Below, in pieces: positions 8,615 to 17,030 of a DNA stretch of 64,000 nt; the stretch's first letter is position 1; every line of letters starts with the position of its first letter. Origin of the DNA: Desulfosporosinus sp. (lineage in GTDB: Bacteria > Bacillota > Desulfitobacteriia > Desulfitobacteriales > Desulfitobacteriaceae). The notes beneath the pieces were generated by a model that saw only the letters and a list, made by a program, of their open reading frames with translations, was not told the origin of the DNA and made no database searches. The DNA is taken from the NCBI GenBank assembly GCA_003513495.1, contig DOPM01000020.1, forward strand, positions 164,575 to 228,574, written 5' to 3'. Both the position numbers and the translations under genes were made by a program.

Positions 8615-8658
8615 ATAAATCGGGCAGATCCTTCGAATAATGGATCTGCCCGATTTAT
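8615..8658. terminator. 17-bp perfect hairpin after the chemoreceptor gene
   Basis: Bases 8615-8631 pair perfectly with 8642-8658 around a 10-base loop. The stem contains CGGGCAGATCC. It lies 37 bases after the chemoreceptor stop and between convergent genes, so it may serve both strands; the T-tract is weak. Confidence 0.7.
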
Positions 8659-8733
8659 TGACGTTTAAGATATTAGATGATAAACCAAAACCTAATTACC
8701 CATTTAATTGCTATCAGAGACTCGGATCACCCT

Positions 8734-8904
8734 TCAGGTTCTCCAAGCCCATGGTGTTTTTTTCAGATCTTCATTCAGGGTTCCCAAACTCTCTGTGTTA
8801 TTCTGTACTTCTATCTTTAGTGTTTCTACAGCATCTAATCGTTTTGTCATTGTTGTTTGATTCTCAAGGATTTTGTTGAGTACTTTCATTATCTTTTCGT
8901 CCAT
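8734..8904 (-). CDS. Small predicted coiled-coil protein
   Basis: The 56-residue product starts MDEKIMKVLNKILENQ at an ATG preceded by GGGGGGAG. Leu/Ile spacing suggests a coiled coil over about residues 5-45. The last residues (TPWAWRT) follow a run of seven A and look unlike the rest. One base fewer or more in that run would give a different C-terminus, so a frameshift or sequencing slip is possible. It is downstream of ftsZ in the same direction. Function unknown. Confidence 0.6.
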   Translation of the reverse strand: MDEKIMKVLNKILENQTTMTKRLDAVETLKIEVQNNTESLGTLNEDLKKTPWAWRT

Positions 8905-8944
8905 TTTACTCCCCCCTGAGACATACCTTTGTTTGCCACATAAA

Positions 8945-9017
8945 AACGAGATGCAATTATGAAAAAGCGTTATGTCGTAAAAATTCAACGCATATTACAA
9001 AATAATTGCATCTCGTT
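8945..9017. repeat. 16-bp inverted repeat with nested stem after ftsZ
   Basis: Arms 8945-8960 and 9002-9017 are perfectly complementary and contain ACGAGATGCAATTAT. The 41-base loop holds a second 5-bp stem (GCGTT/AACGC). It begins 19 bases after the ftsZ stop. It is too large and lacks the T-tract of a simple terminator, so it may be a small palindromic element or an RNA stability element. Confidence 0.6.
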
Positions 9018-9036
9018 ATATTACTTACTAGTTTCT

Positions 9037-10098
9037 TTAACGTCTGCGTCTAAGAAACTCCGGAATATCCAGCTCCCCTTCTTTGGGTACTGTCTTAATA
9101 ATATTCTCCTGAACTTTTCCAGGGGCAGCTCCAAAGCCAGCCCACTGCTGGTCAAATCCGGTGGCTATCACTGTGACTCTGATCTCATCTTTTAGATCCT
9201 CGTCGATTACCGCACCAAAAATAATATTAGCTTCAGGATCTGCTGCTTCCTCAATGATTCCCGCAGCTTCGTTTACTTCAAAGAGAGTTAAATTACTTCC
9301 TCCAGTAATATTAAGCAATACGCCCTTAGCTCCTTCAATCGAGGTTTCCAGTAACGGACTAGAGATTGCTTTCCTAGCTGCATCTGCTGCACGATTTTCT
9401 CCAGTTGCCTGACCAATACCCATTAAGGCTGATCCAGTATTTGACATAATCGTCTTGACATCAGCAAAATCTAAATTTATTAAGCCAGGAACTGAAATTA
9501 AATCCGAGATACCTTGTACCCCTTGTCGAAGGACATCATCTGCAATTCGAAAAGCTTCATGGATAGTAGTATGCTTGTCCACTACTTGCAACAAACGATC
9601 ATTTGGAATTGTGATCAGAGTGTCCACTTTGCTTTTGAGTTCGGCAATCCCTTTTTCCGCCTGCATAGCTCGTTTACGCCCTTCAAAAGTAAAGGGACGA
9701 GTAACTACACCGACGGTTAATGCTCCCATTTCTTTGGCCACTTCTGCAACGACTGGGGCCGCACCAGTACCAGTTCCGCCTCCCATTCCTGCAGTTACAA
9801 AGACCATGTCCGCTCCCTTTAAGGCTTTAGCGAGTTCTTCACGGCTTTCTTCCGCTGCTTTAGCACCAATTTCCGGGTTTGCTCCTGCCCCAAGTCCTTT
9901 GGTCAACTTTATCCCTATTTGAACTTTCTCACCTGCACGGGAGAGCTGTAAAGCCTGGGAATCTGTATTTACCGTAACAAAATCTACTCCTTGTAAACCA
10001 GCGCTAATCATGCGATTAACCGCATTGTTTCCACCACCACCAACACCAATAACCTTAATCTCTGCAAATTGGTTTAAGTCTGTATCAAATTCCAGCAT
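9037..10098 (-). CDS. ftsZ: Cell division protein FtsZ
   Basis: This is the tubulin-like GTPase that builds the Z ring. The 353-residue protein shows VIGVGGGGNNAVNRM near the N-terminus, the GTP-binding signature AGMGGGTGTGAAP, the loop NDRLL and the NLDFADV segment that supplies the T7 catalytic Asp region. The short conserved C-terminal tail DIPEFLRRRR is the docking site for partner proteins. GAGGGGG precedes the ATG. The 250-base gap to the upstream sbp gene holds a candidate promoter. No ftsA is seen next to it. Confidence 0.98.
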   Translation of the reverse strand: MLEFDTDLNQFAEIKVIGVGGGGNNAVNRMISAGLQGVDFVTVNTDSQALQLSRAGEKVQIGIKLTKGLGAGANPEIGAKAAEESREELAKALKGADMVFVTAGMGGGTGTGAAPVVAEVAKEMGALTVGVVTRPFTFEGRKRAMQAEKGIAELKSKVDTLITIPNDRLLQVVDKHTTIHEAFRIADDVLRQGVQGISDLISVPGLINLDFADVKTIMSNTGSALMGIGQATGENRAADAARKAISSPLLETSIEGAKGVLLNITGGSNLTLFEVNEAAGIIEEAADPEANIIFGAVIDEDLKDEIRVTVIATGFDQQWAGFGAAPGKVQENIIKTVPKEGELDIPEFLRRRR

Positions 10099-10152
10099 TT
10101 AGGCTTTGACCCCCTCGCTCATTCTTACCTGCAATATCCTTAAAAACACAGG

Positions 10153-10182
10153 TTATAACAAATATTCACTTGTGCTGTCCAA
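10153..10182 (-). promoter_or_regulatory. Candidate sigma-A promoter for ftsZ
   Basis: TTGGAC and TTATAA are separated by 18 bases on the minus strand, about 55 bases before the ftsZ start. This is a good match to the sigma-A consensus and would give ftsZ its own promoter within the cluster. Confidence 0.45.
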
Positions 10183-10348
10183 CGCCCAAGTGTGTCGTTG
10201 AACATGCATAAACATTTAAAACTCTACCCACTTAAATGCACACAACATTACAAATTCTCTGTCCTTATGCATTAACCCTTTTTTTTAGAGATAAAAATTT
10301 CTGTAAAGTAATGACAAATTGATAACAAGAAAATCAAGACCGTTCAAT

Positions 10349-10678
10349 CTACTTTTTAATGAGGTGCCGACGTATACTCCCCAAGTTTTGAAATATACGC
10401 ACGCCAAACGCGACCACAGCTGCCAGGTACAAATCAACGCCAATACGATCACCAACGTAGGCCAACAAGGCAGCCAGAAGCATATTGCTGAAGAAACCAG
10501 TCAAAAACACGGTGCTGTCGAAATGATCCTCTTGAGCAGAACGTATCCCCCCCAAAACAGAGTCTAATGCTGCGAGAATTCCAACAGATAAGTATTTGGC
10601 GTATTCAATAGGAACTGAAAACGGGCTGACATACCCAATCGCCAATCCCAAAACCAAGCCTAATAACGGTAACCACAT
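10349..10678 (-). CDS. sbp: Small basic protein Sbp (DUF1290)
   Basis: The 109-residue protein has about three membrane helices (MWLPLLGLVLGLAIGY, YLSVGILAALDSVLGGIRS, FFSNMLLAALLAYVGDRIG). This matches the DUF1290 family called small basic protein, encoded next to divIB/ftsQ in B. subtilis. Its biochemical role is not established. AGGAGG lies 9 bases before the ATG, and only 20 bases separate it from ftsQ. Confidence 0.9.
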   Translation of the reverse strand: MWLPLLGLVLGLAIGYVSPFSVPIEYAKYLSVGILAALDSVLGGIRSAQEDHFDSTVFLTGFFSNMLLAALLAYVGDRIGVDLYLAAVVAFGVRIFQNLGSIRRHLIKK

Positions 10679-10698
10679 AAACCTAAAATCCTCCTACC

Positions 10699-11424
10699 TT
10701 AGCGGCCAATTACTGGCTTAGCCGCCGTGAAATCAATATAGCGTACCCCTTGTTGAATCGACGTATACCCTTCATCAATTATGAGCTGATAGAGGGCATT
10801 TAATTTATCGATCCAGTCATTAGCTTGTCCTAGTCGGACTTCCACACCACTCGTCAGAAATAAAGTAATCTGTTCTACCGCATTTACGTGCACTTCTCCA
10901 ATCTGAGCAACTAATTGGGGTGAAGCTTGTCCCAGCAAACGAAGTGCTGCGGCAAGAAGAGGACTCTCAAGATTTTGTCCCGGTCCTACTGTATCCGGGA
11001 GTTCGATTCCGCTAATAACGGGGTAATTATTTTTGGGCCAACTCTCCAAACGCCTTAGAAAGGTCCCTTCCGCATCGACTTCCAAGATCCCCTTTGGGAC
11101 AACTACCAAGGCTGCCGGAGTTCTCTCCTTCACCTGAATAACGAGTGTCTGAGGAAGGTTTCTCTGGAATTGCACACTATGTATAAGTGGGTGTAAGGAA
11201 ATTTTATATTCAAGGGCCTTGCGATCAAAGAGCAACAAGTTTTGTCCCTGAATTCCGTCGGATAGTTTTAGAATTTCATTTTCTGAGATTAGACTAAGCC
11301 CCTGAACCTTAACATTCTGAATAGCAAAAGCATTCGAGCGCAAAAAGAGCGCCAAGCCCAGGGATAGCAGAATCGTTAAAACTGAGACATAAAAAAAGGA
11401 CGTATTCATTTTCTTGGGTTCCAT
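10699..11424 (-). CDS. ftsQ: Cell division protein FtsQ/DivIB
   Basis: This 241-residue divisome protein has a short cytoplasmic N-terminus, one membrane anchor (about residues 8-30), a POTRA domain beginning AIQNVKVQGLSLISENEI, and the FtsQ beta domain (LVIQVKERTPAALVVV). It belongs to the FtsQ-FtsB-FtsL group that controls septal peptidoglycan synthesis. It lies between murA and sbp as in related Firmicutes. The 140-base gap to murA contains no gene. Confidence 0.92.
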   Translation of the reverse strand: MEPKKMNTSFFYVSVLTILLSLGLALFLRSNAFAIQNVKVQGLSLISENEILKLSDGIQGQNLLLFDRKALEYKISLHPLIHSVQFQRNLPQTLVIQVKERTPAALVVVPKGILEVDAEGTFLRRLESWPKNNYPVISGIELPDTVGPGQNLESPLLAAALRLLGQASPQLVAQIGEVHVNAVEQITLFLTSGVEVRLGQANDWIDKLNALYQLIIDEGYTSIQQGVRYIDFTAAKPVIGR

Positions 11425-11565
11425 TGTGGCGTTTTCCTCCTTCTCCCAAGTATAACGAATACAGTCCTATTCTGTACATGCCTTTTTTGAAATTTTTAAA
11501 AATAAAATTTAAATTAATAAGCATCTATTCGTATAATTCTCTAAAACCAAATTCAAGGTTGAAGT

Positions 11566-12846
11566 TTAATGTGTCTCACTTTTACCTTTGTTTGAAACAC
11601 GCAGTAGTTTTGCTCCCAATTGACAATATTTTTCTTCTAATTTCTCATATCCACGATCTATATAATCTACCTTTTCGAGTACGGTTGCTTCCTCTGCAGC
11701 TAAGGCTGCTAGGAAAAGCGCTGCCCCGGCCCGAAGATCTGTCGCCTCCACAAAAGCACCTTCAAGGGTTTCTACTCCGCGAATTATCGCGGTTCTTCCT
11801 TCAACGGTAATCTGGGCTCCCATGCGACGCAGCTCATCGACATGTTGATATCGGTTTTCAAAGATCGTTTCGGTTATAATACTAGTTCCCTCTGCGCTAG
11901 AAAGCATAGCCATAAACTGTGGCTGCATATCTGTTGGAAATCCAGGGTAAGGCATAGTCTTAATATCTACCCCTCGAATCCCTCCTCCTTGCTGCACACG
12001 AATTGAATCATCTAAGAGGGTTATAGATGCCCCAGCCTGCCTTAACTTAGCTATTACTGGTTCTAAATGTTCAGGGACAACATTTTCAATAACCACATCC
12101 CCTTTAGTCATAACTGCTGCAATCATATGCGTACCTGCTTCAATTCGATCAGGTATCACAGTGTGTTCAGCAGGATGGAGTGCGTCTACCCCGTCGATTC
12201 TTAAGACATCCATTCCTGCCCCCCGTACTTTTGCTCCCATTTTGTTCAAGAAATTCTGGAGATCGACAATTTCCGGTTCACGGGCTGCATTTCGGATGAC
12301 CGTAGTCCCTTGGGCTAAAACTGCAGCCATCATAATGTTTTCCGTGGCTCCTACGCTCGGGACATCTAAGTAGACATCCGCTCCCCTAAGCTGGTCCGCC
12401 CTAGCTTCAATATAGCCATGCTTTTCCTTAACCTTTACGCCAAGAAGTTGCAGCCCTTTGATGTGTTGATCCATCGGACGTGAACCAATGGCACACCCAC
12501 CCGGTCGAGAAATCTTTACTCGTCCATAGCGGGCTAGTAAAGGACCTAAAATAAGATTGGAAGCTCGCATTTGCCGCATAAGTGCTTCATCAACTTCACA
12601 AGATTCTAATCCGCCTGCATTAATAAGCATTGCCTCATTTTGACGCACTACCTTACAGCCAAGATGCTCAAGCACCTCAATCATATGTTTAATATCTGCT
12701 AACTCTGGGATTTCTAACAAGCTGGATGTCCCTTCAGCTAAAAGAGTTGCTGCCAGTAAGGGAAGGGAAGAATTCTTTGCCCCGCTTACCCGAATACTTC
12801 CTTCCAACCGCTGTTTTCCGGTAATAACATAGCGATCCATCGTCAT
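11566..12846 (-). CDS. murA: UDP-N-acetylglucosamine 1-carboxyvinyltransferase MurA
   Basis: MurA transfers enolpyruvate to UDP-GlcNAc, the first committed step of peptidoglycan synthesis. The 426-residue protein shows the substrate loop GAKNSSLPLL and the catalytic loop RPGGCAIGSRP, whose Cys (about residue 118) is the fosfomycin target. The ATG behind GGGGGAAAGAAT is chosen; an upstream GTG would overlap the end of murB. It follows murB directly. Confidence 0.96.
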   Translation of the reverse strand: MTMDRYVITGKQRLEGSIRVSGAKNSSLPLLAATLLAEGTSSLLEIPELADIKHMIEVLEHLGCKVVRQNEAMLINAGGLESCEVDEALMRQMRASNLILGPLLARYGRVKISRPGGCAIGSRPMDQHIKGLQLLGVKVKEKHGYIEARADQLRGADVYLDVPSVGATENIMMAAVLAQGTTVIRNAAREPEIVDLQNFLNKMGAKVRGAGMDVLRIDGVDALHPAEHTVIPDRIEAGTHMIAAVMTKGDVVIENVVPEHLEPVIAKLRQAGASITLLDDSIRVQQGGGIRGVDIKTMPYPGFPTDMQPQFMAMLSSAEGTSIITETIFENRYQHVDELRRMGAQITVEGRTAIIRGVETLEGAFVEATDLRAGAALFLAALAAEEATVLEKVDYIDRGYEKLEEKYCQLGAKLLRVSNKGKSETH

Positions 12847-12860
12847 ATTCTTTCCCCCAT

Positions 12861-13754
12861 TCACGCTCCACGATTTCCAGTTAAGATACTCTCTACCTCT
12901 GTTTGCAATGTAATTCCATATTTTATTTGTACATCCAATACAATGGCTTCTATCAAGGCGAGTACATCTTTAGACTTGGCCCTTCCCGTATTCACGATGA
13001 AATTAGCATGTTTCTCTGAGACTTTTGCACCGCCAATGGTCTTACCTTTCCAACCAGCGGCCTCAATCAATCGTCCTGCAGAATCTCCAGGAGGATTACG
13101 AAAAACACTGCCTGCATTAGGCTCTTCAAGTGGTTGATTAGCCGTACGTTTAGTTAAGTTTTCTTTCATGTGGTGTAAAATCTGCTCACGATTTCCTGGA
13201 GAAAACATAAGCTGAGCCTCCAAGACCCACGCTTTACCGCGCAAAGAGCAGTGCCTATAGGCAAACTCGAACTGTGATCTCTCTAATTTCCTAATACTTC
13301 CGTCCGCCCAAAGCGTGGAAATACTGAGAATACGAGAAGCCATTTCACCACCATGGGCACCAGCATTCATCATGATTGCCCCCCCAACCGACCCAGGGAT
13401 GCCCCGGGCAAACTCTAGGCCGCTCCAGCCACGTTCTCCTGCTTCTTGGGCTAAACGAGCTAATGTATACCCAGCTTCAACTCGAACTGTGTAATCCCCC
13501 CAGCTAATTCCGCGTAGGGAAGTAGTCACTAAGGTTATTCCGGGCAGTCCTTCATCTGGAAAGAGAACATTAGACCCCCGACCGATGAGCCGCACGGGAA
13601 TTTCTGCCTCTTGGGCATTCTTCCATACACTTGACAAGTCTTCTACAGTTTCAGGCCAATAAACAGCCTCAGCGGGCCCACCAATCCTCCACGTGCTCAA
13701 TAGATTCAGAGGATAATTCTTCTCGACACGCCCCGGCATTCCATCCAAAATCAT
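12861..13754 (-). CDS. murB: UDP-N-acetylenolpyruvoylglucosamine reductase MurB
   Basis: This 297-residue flavoenzyme reduces the MurA product to UDP-MurNAc. Signatures are TWRIGGPAEA and LIGRGSNVLFPDEG (FAD binding), GIPGSVGGAIMMNAGAHGGE and NAGSVFRNP (with the catalytic Ser). The ATG has a good ribosome-binding site (AGGTGG, 7-base spacing). The first 86 bases lie inside the end of the upstream unknown gene in another frame, which is unusually long for a genuine overlap. Confidence 0.96.
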   Translation of the reverse strand: MILDGMPGRVEKNYPLNLLSTWRIGGPAEAVYWPETVEDLSSVWKNAQEAEIPVRLIGRGSNVLFPDEGLPGITLVTTSLRGISWGDYTVRVEAGYTLARLAQEAGERGWSGLEFARGIPGSVGGAIMMNAGAHGGEMASRILSISTLWADGSIRKLERSQFEFAYRHCSLRGKAWVLEAQLMFSPGNREQILHHMKENLTKRTANQPLEEPNAGSVFRNPPGDSAGRLIEAAGWKGKTIGGAKVSEKHANFIVNTGRAKSKDVLALIEAIVLDVQIKYGITLQTEVESILTGNRGA

Positions 13755-14544
13755 GACTATTCCACCTCAAGTTATTTACCATTGTTATGTTCTTCCAAAT
13801 AGAGCTTAAAGCTAGCCTTATGTCTAACCAGGAAACACCTAAATCTATACACTTAGCTATGCATTGAGCAGCCATTTCTTCTTGGTTCAATTCTGGCCAA
13901 CGTGGCAAGTGACCTATGAATTTTTGACCATCCTTCGAACGATAAAAGTCAATCCGAGTATCACGAACCACCCACGAGGTCCTTTCCTCCTCTTTGTTCC
14001 CTATCGTTCCTCTTCCCAAAGTGCTTTTCTCCATAAGCCCTACTAGCCAGGACTCTGGAATCAGCCAATGTAGTCCTTGCCTCCGCTCACATTCCCATCG
14101 TCCATCGGCTCTTGGCCAGAGTATCGTTGGTTCAAACCCAGCTTCTTTTAAGATATGCCCTAACAAGGGGCGCTCGTTAAAAAGGACTGTCGGTTCTGAA
14201 ACCCATAAAATTAGTTCATCCTCCAAAATATTATGTATTAACGATTGAACAGATTGTTGTTTTATCCCTTGTTCAAGTATGGTATCTCGCCAGGAATCAT
14301 CGTTCTGCTTCTTAGGCCAGTATACCAATTCGGTTACGGGGCTGAATTGATCGGAATCAGATATGGAAGCAGCATCAAACGGCTTCTCCATCCACCGTTC
14401 CGAAAATTCATGGCTTAAATTCCCCGTAATCGGCTCAACCTCGGTAAATTCAAGCTGATTCCCCTTCAATATAGCCCGAACTCCACCAATTCCTGGAGCC
14501 GCAGCAGAAGCAACCAGTTGTATTTTTCGCCTTGGCCACACCAT
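13669..14544 (-). CDS. Unknown protein encoded between murG and murB
   Basis: The 291-residue product begins MVWPRRKIQLVASAAAPG behind GGAGTGAGC; a longer upstream start lacks such a site. No signal peptide or membrane helix is obvious. It is Trp-rich and acidic, with no catalytic motif I recognise. Position and direction place it in the cell-wall operon. The last 28 codons overlap murB, so the natural C-terminus may once have been shorter. A role in the cluster is inference from location only. Confidence 0.7.
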   Translation of the reverse strand: MVWPRRKIQLVASAAAPGIGGVRAILKGNQLEFTEVEPITGNLSHEFSERWMEKPFDAASISDSDQFSPVTELVYWPKKQNDDSWRDTILEQGIKQQSVQSLIHNILEDELILWVSEPTVLFNERPLLGHILKEAGFEPTILWPRADGRWECERRQGLHWLIPESWLVGLMEKSTLGRGTIGNKEEERTSWVVRDTRIDFYRSKDGQKFIGHLPRWPELNQEEMAAQCIAKCIDLGVSWLDIRLALSSIWKNITMVNNLRWNSHDFGWNAGACREELSSESIEHVEDWWAR

Positions 14545-14610
14545 GCTCACTCCTTTCCTTTGTTCCTGCCATATGCTATGCATAGGAGCGAAAAGGTGTG
14601 AACATTATCG

Positions 14611-14757
14611 TTGTTCGATATTCGATATTCGTGGTTCGAACGCGAATAACCGAACTACATTTCTGTGCAAAGTAGTCGATAATCAATGTTTTAAGCCATT
14701 AGGCTAAGCCAAGGAGTGGGGAGTTTCGTACCACGAACCACGAATATCGAACCACGA
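14611..14757. repeat. Two inverted TTCGA-type heptad repeats
   Basis: A heptad run at about 14611-14660 and another at about 14728-14757 are arranged as an inverted pair: CGATATTCGTGGTTCG in the first is the exact complement of CGAACCACGAATATCG in the second. The second run starts at the murG stop codon. The pair could form a large hairpin between murG and the next gene. Confidence 0.7.
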
Positions 14758-15870
14758 TCACCGCCAAGCGGTCTCTAGACATAGATCTACGATTCTATTT
14801 AAAGCATTTGGCTGAGCCAAGCTACGGGCAGCCGATCCCATTTTAGCTAGACGTGTTGGTTCAGAAATAAGTTTATCAACGTCTTTCCATAGCCGTTCAC
14901 CATCACATTCCGAGTCTAAGATAAGTTGAGCTGCGCCAGCTTGGGCTAGTGCCTGAGCATTATGTTCTTGATGATTTTCCGCTGCGTAAGGATATGGAAT
15001 TAGCACGCTGGGAATTCCGGCAACCATCAGTTCAGCCAGGGAAGTTGCCCCAGCCCTGCCGACATATAGGTCTGTGCAGGCTAAAGCCTCCGGCATGTCC
15101 TTCAAATATTCCAGGACACGCCACTGAGGACGCTGCCAAGAAATACCCCTTTTCTTTAATTCCTCAATGGTTTCTGGGTAGGTCATAGTTCCAGTTGCCC
15201 AAATCACTTGAATATCCGAACGCTGTGCAAGATGTTCTAAGACATTGATCATAGCTTGATTTAAGGTGCGTGCTCCACGGCTCCCACCCGTTACTAATAA
15301 GGTTAAACGGTCCGGTCTTAATCCAAAGTGCTTCGCTCCAGCTTCACGTCTTATTTGTCCAATTTCCTGACGAACTGGAAGCCCCACCAATTCCAGCTTA
15401 TTTTTAACACCAAAATGCGCTATACTCTCGGGAAAGGTAACCATTACTCGGCGCACAACCCGTGCCAAAATTCGATTTGTAATACCCGGTAAAGCATTCT
15501 GCTCATGGAGCAGGGTTGGAATATTGAATAAAGAAGCGGTTAATACAACAGGACCAGACACATATCCTCCCGTTCCCACGACAAGGTCTGGATGAAATTC
15601 ACGCAAAATCCTCTTTGTTTCCCACAGAGCCTTGAAACTTTTGCCGATAACTTTTATTGCTTCCACACTTAACTTGCGGGGAAGTCCTTGTCCCGAAATA
15701 CCTTTAAAAGCTGTTCCTGCCTCCGGAACCAACCGGGCTTCCATTCCATCTTGAATTCCCACGTAGAGAATTTCAATCTCAGCATCACGCGCCAATAACC
15801 CTTTGGCGATGGCTAAAGCCGGATAAATATGTCCACCTGTTCCACCACCGGTCAAAATTACACGCACCAT
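14758..15870 (-). CDS. murG: Peptidoglycan glycosyltransferase MurG
   Basis: MurG adds GlcNAc to lipid I to form lipid II at the inner face of the membrane. The 370-residue GT-B fold protein shows the N-terminal glycine-rich loop LTGGGTGGHIYPALA, the second-domain loop VTGGSRGARTLNQ, and the donor-site region GRAGATSLAEL with PYPYAAENHQ. The ATG with GGGGG upstream is chosen over the TTG one codon earlier. The stop codon adjoins a heptad repeat. Confidence 0.96.
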   Translation of the reverse strand: MVRVILTGGGTGGHIYPALAIAKGLLARDAEIEILYVGIQDGMEARLVPEAGTAFKGISGQGLPRKLSVEAIKVIGKSFKALWETKRILREFHPDLVVGTGGYVSGPVVLTASLFNIPTLLHEQNALPGITNRILARVVRRVMVTFPESIAHFGVKNKLELVGLPVRQEIGQIRREAGAKHFGLRPDRLTLLVTGGSRGARTLNQAMINVLEHLAQRSDIQVIWATGTMTYPETIEELKKRGISWQRPQWRVLEYLKDMPEALACTDLYVGRAGATSLAELMVAGIPSVLIPYPYAAENHQEHNAQALAQAGAAQLILDSECDGERLWKDVDKLISEPTRLAKMGSAARSLAQPNALNRIVDLCLETAWR

Positions 15871-15896
15871 CAAAACCCCCTAAAGCCCTTAAAGCA

Positions 15897-15921
15897 CACC
15901 TCGTACCTCGTACTTCGATTT
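15897..15921. repeat. Heptad repeat abutting the ftsW stop codon
   Basis: CCTCGTA, CCTCGTA and CTTCGAT run with a 7-base period and end at the stop codon of ftsW. Confidence 0.6.
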
Positions 15922-17016
15922 TCACCTTACTTCCCTAGAAATATTTAGCAGCACCCCAACTCCCACCATGGTAAAAACAAGGGATGTTCCTCCATAACTT
16001 ATAAACGGCAAGGTGATTCCCGTAACCGGCAACACCCCGCTGACGACGCCCATATTGATCATTGCCTGAACAGATACCATGGCAGTTATGCCAACCGCAA
16101 GAAAGCCCATAAACGCGTCGGGAGCCCTCATTGCCACTCGAAATCCTCGCCAAGCGAAAAGGAAGAAGATTAAGACAACCAAAGAAGCACCCACAAAACC
16201 AAGTTCCTCTCCAATCATAGCGAAGATAAAATCCGTATGGTTTTCCGGCAAATATAAAAACTTCTGACGACTTTGCCCTAAGCCCAAGCCAAATAATCCA
16301 CCAGGGCCTAAGGCCAAAAGAGCTTGAATCGTCTGATACCCATTTCCTAAGGGGTCAGCCCAGGGATCCAAAAAGGCGAAGATACGCCGCATTCGGTAGG
16401 GGGCAGCCGCTATAGCAGCTACTACCAGACCTAATCCAGTCCCGCCTAAGGCCAGAATATGCCCAGTCTTGGCCCCAGCGGCAATCAACATAAAGAACGT
16501 GGTCGCCGCTATTACCAGGGTCGTACCCAGATCGGGCTGGAGCATAATCAACCCTGCGATCATCCCCATTAAACCGAGAATGGGCAGAACCCCTTTGCGA
16601 AAGGATTCAATCTTATGAGGATTAAGAGCAAGCAGATGAGACATCATCAACACCATTGAGAGTTTTATCACTTCCGAAGGCTGAATCGATAATGGCCCAA
16701 GTCCAATCCAGCGGTCAGCGCCATTTACTCTTCGTCCAATTCCTGGTATCTTGACCGCAATTAGTAAGACAATCGCTATAATAAGAGCCGGCATGGCAAA
16801 TTTACGCACCCAGCGTAAATCGACCACCATGCTTATAAACATCGCTATGAGTCCCATCGTAACCCAGAGTATCTCCATCTTGAGATAATGATAGGGGTCA
16901 TCGTACTGTATGTAACCCCTTACAGCACTTGAGCTATAAACCATAACAAACCCTATCGCTAACAGAGCCATAATCGCCCCGAGCAAGACTAAATCTGGCC
17001 GATGGTACTTTCGCAT
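15922..17016 (-). CDS. ftsW: SEDS peptidoglycan polymerase FtsW/SpoVE
   Basis: This 364-residue integral membrane protein has about ten helices and belongs to the SEDS family that polymerises lipid II with a partner class B penicillin-binding protein. Family motifs include VDLRW, NGADRWIGLGPLSIQPSE, the catalytic-loop region LLALGPGGLFGLGLGQSRQK, LPENHTDFIFAMIGEELG and PFISYGGTS. In this position B. subtilis has spoVE, so it may serve division, sporulation or both. The partner SpoVD/FtsI is encoded in the same cluster. Confidence 0.94.
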   Translation of the reverse strand: MRKYHRPDLVLLGAIMALLAIGFVMVYSSSAVRGYIQYDDPYHYLKMEILWVTMGLIAMFISMVVDLRWVRKFAMPALIIAIVLLIAVKIPGIGRRVNGADRWIGLGPLSIQPSEVIKLSMVLMMSHLLALNPHKIESFRKGVLPILGLMGMIAGLIMLQPDLGTTLVIAATTFFMLIAAGAKTGHILALGGTGLGLVVAAIAAAPYRMRRIFAFLDPWADPLGNGYQTIQALLALGPGGLFGLGLGQSRQKFLYLPENHTDFIFAMIGEELGFVGASLVVLIFFLFAWRGFRVAMRAPDAFMGFLAVGITAMVSVQAMINMGVVSGVLPVTGITLPFISYGGTSLVFTMVGVGVLLNISREVR

Positions 17017-17030
17017 ATATAGATCCCCCT

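Noticed and set aside
9455..9922. 155-codon plus-strand frame inside ftsZ
   Set aside because: It is antisense to ftsZ, with Ser/Pro/Thr-rich composition typical of shadow frames.
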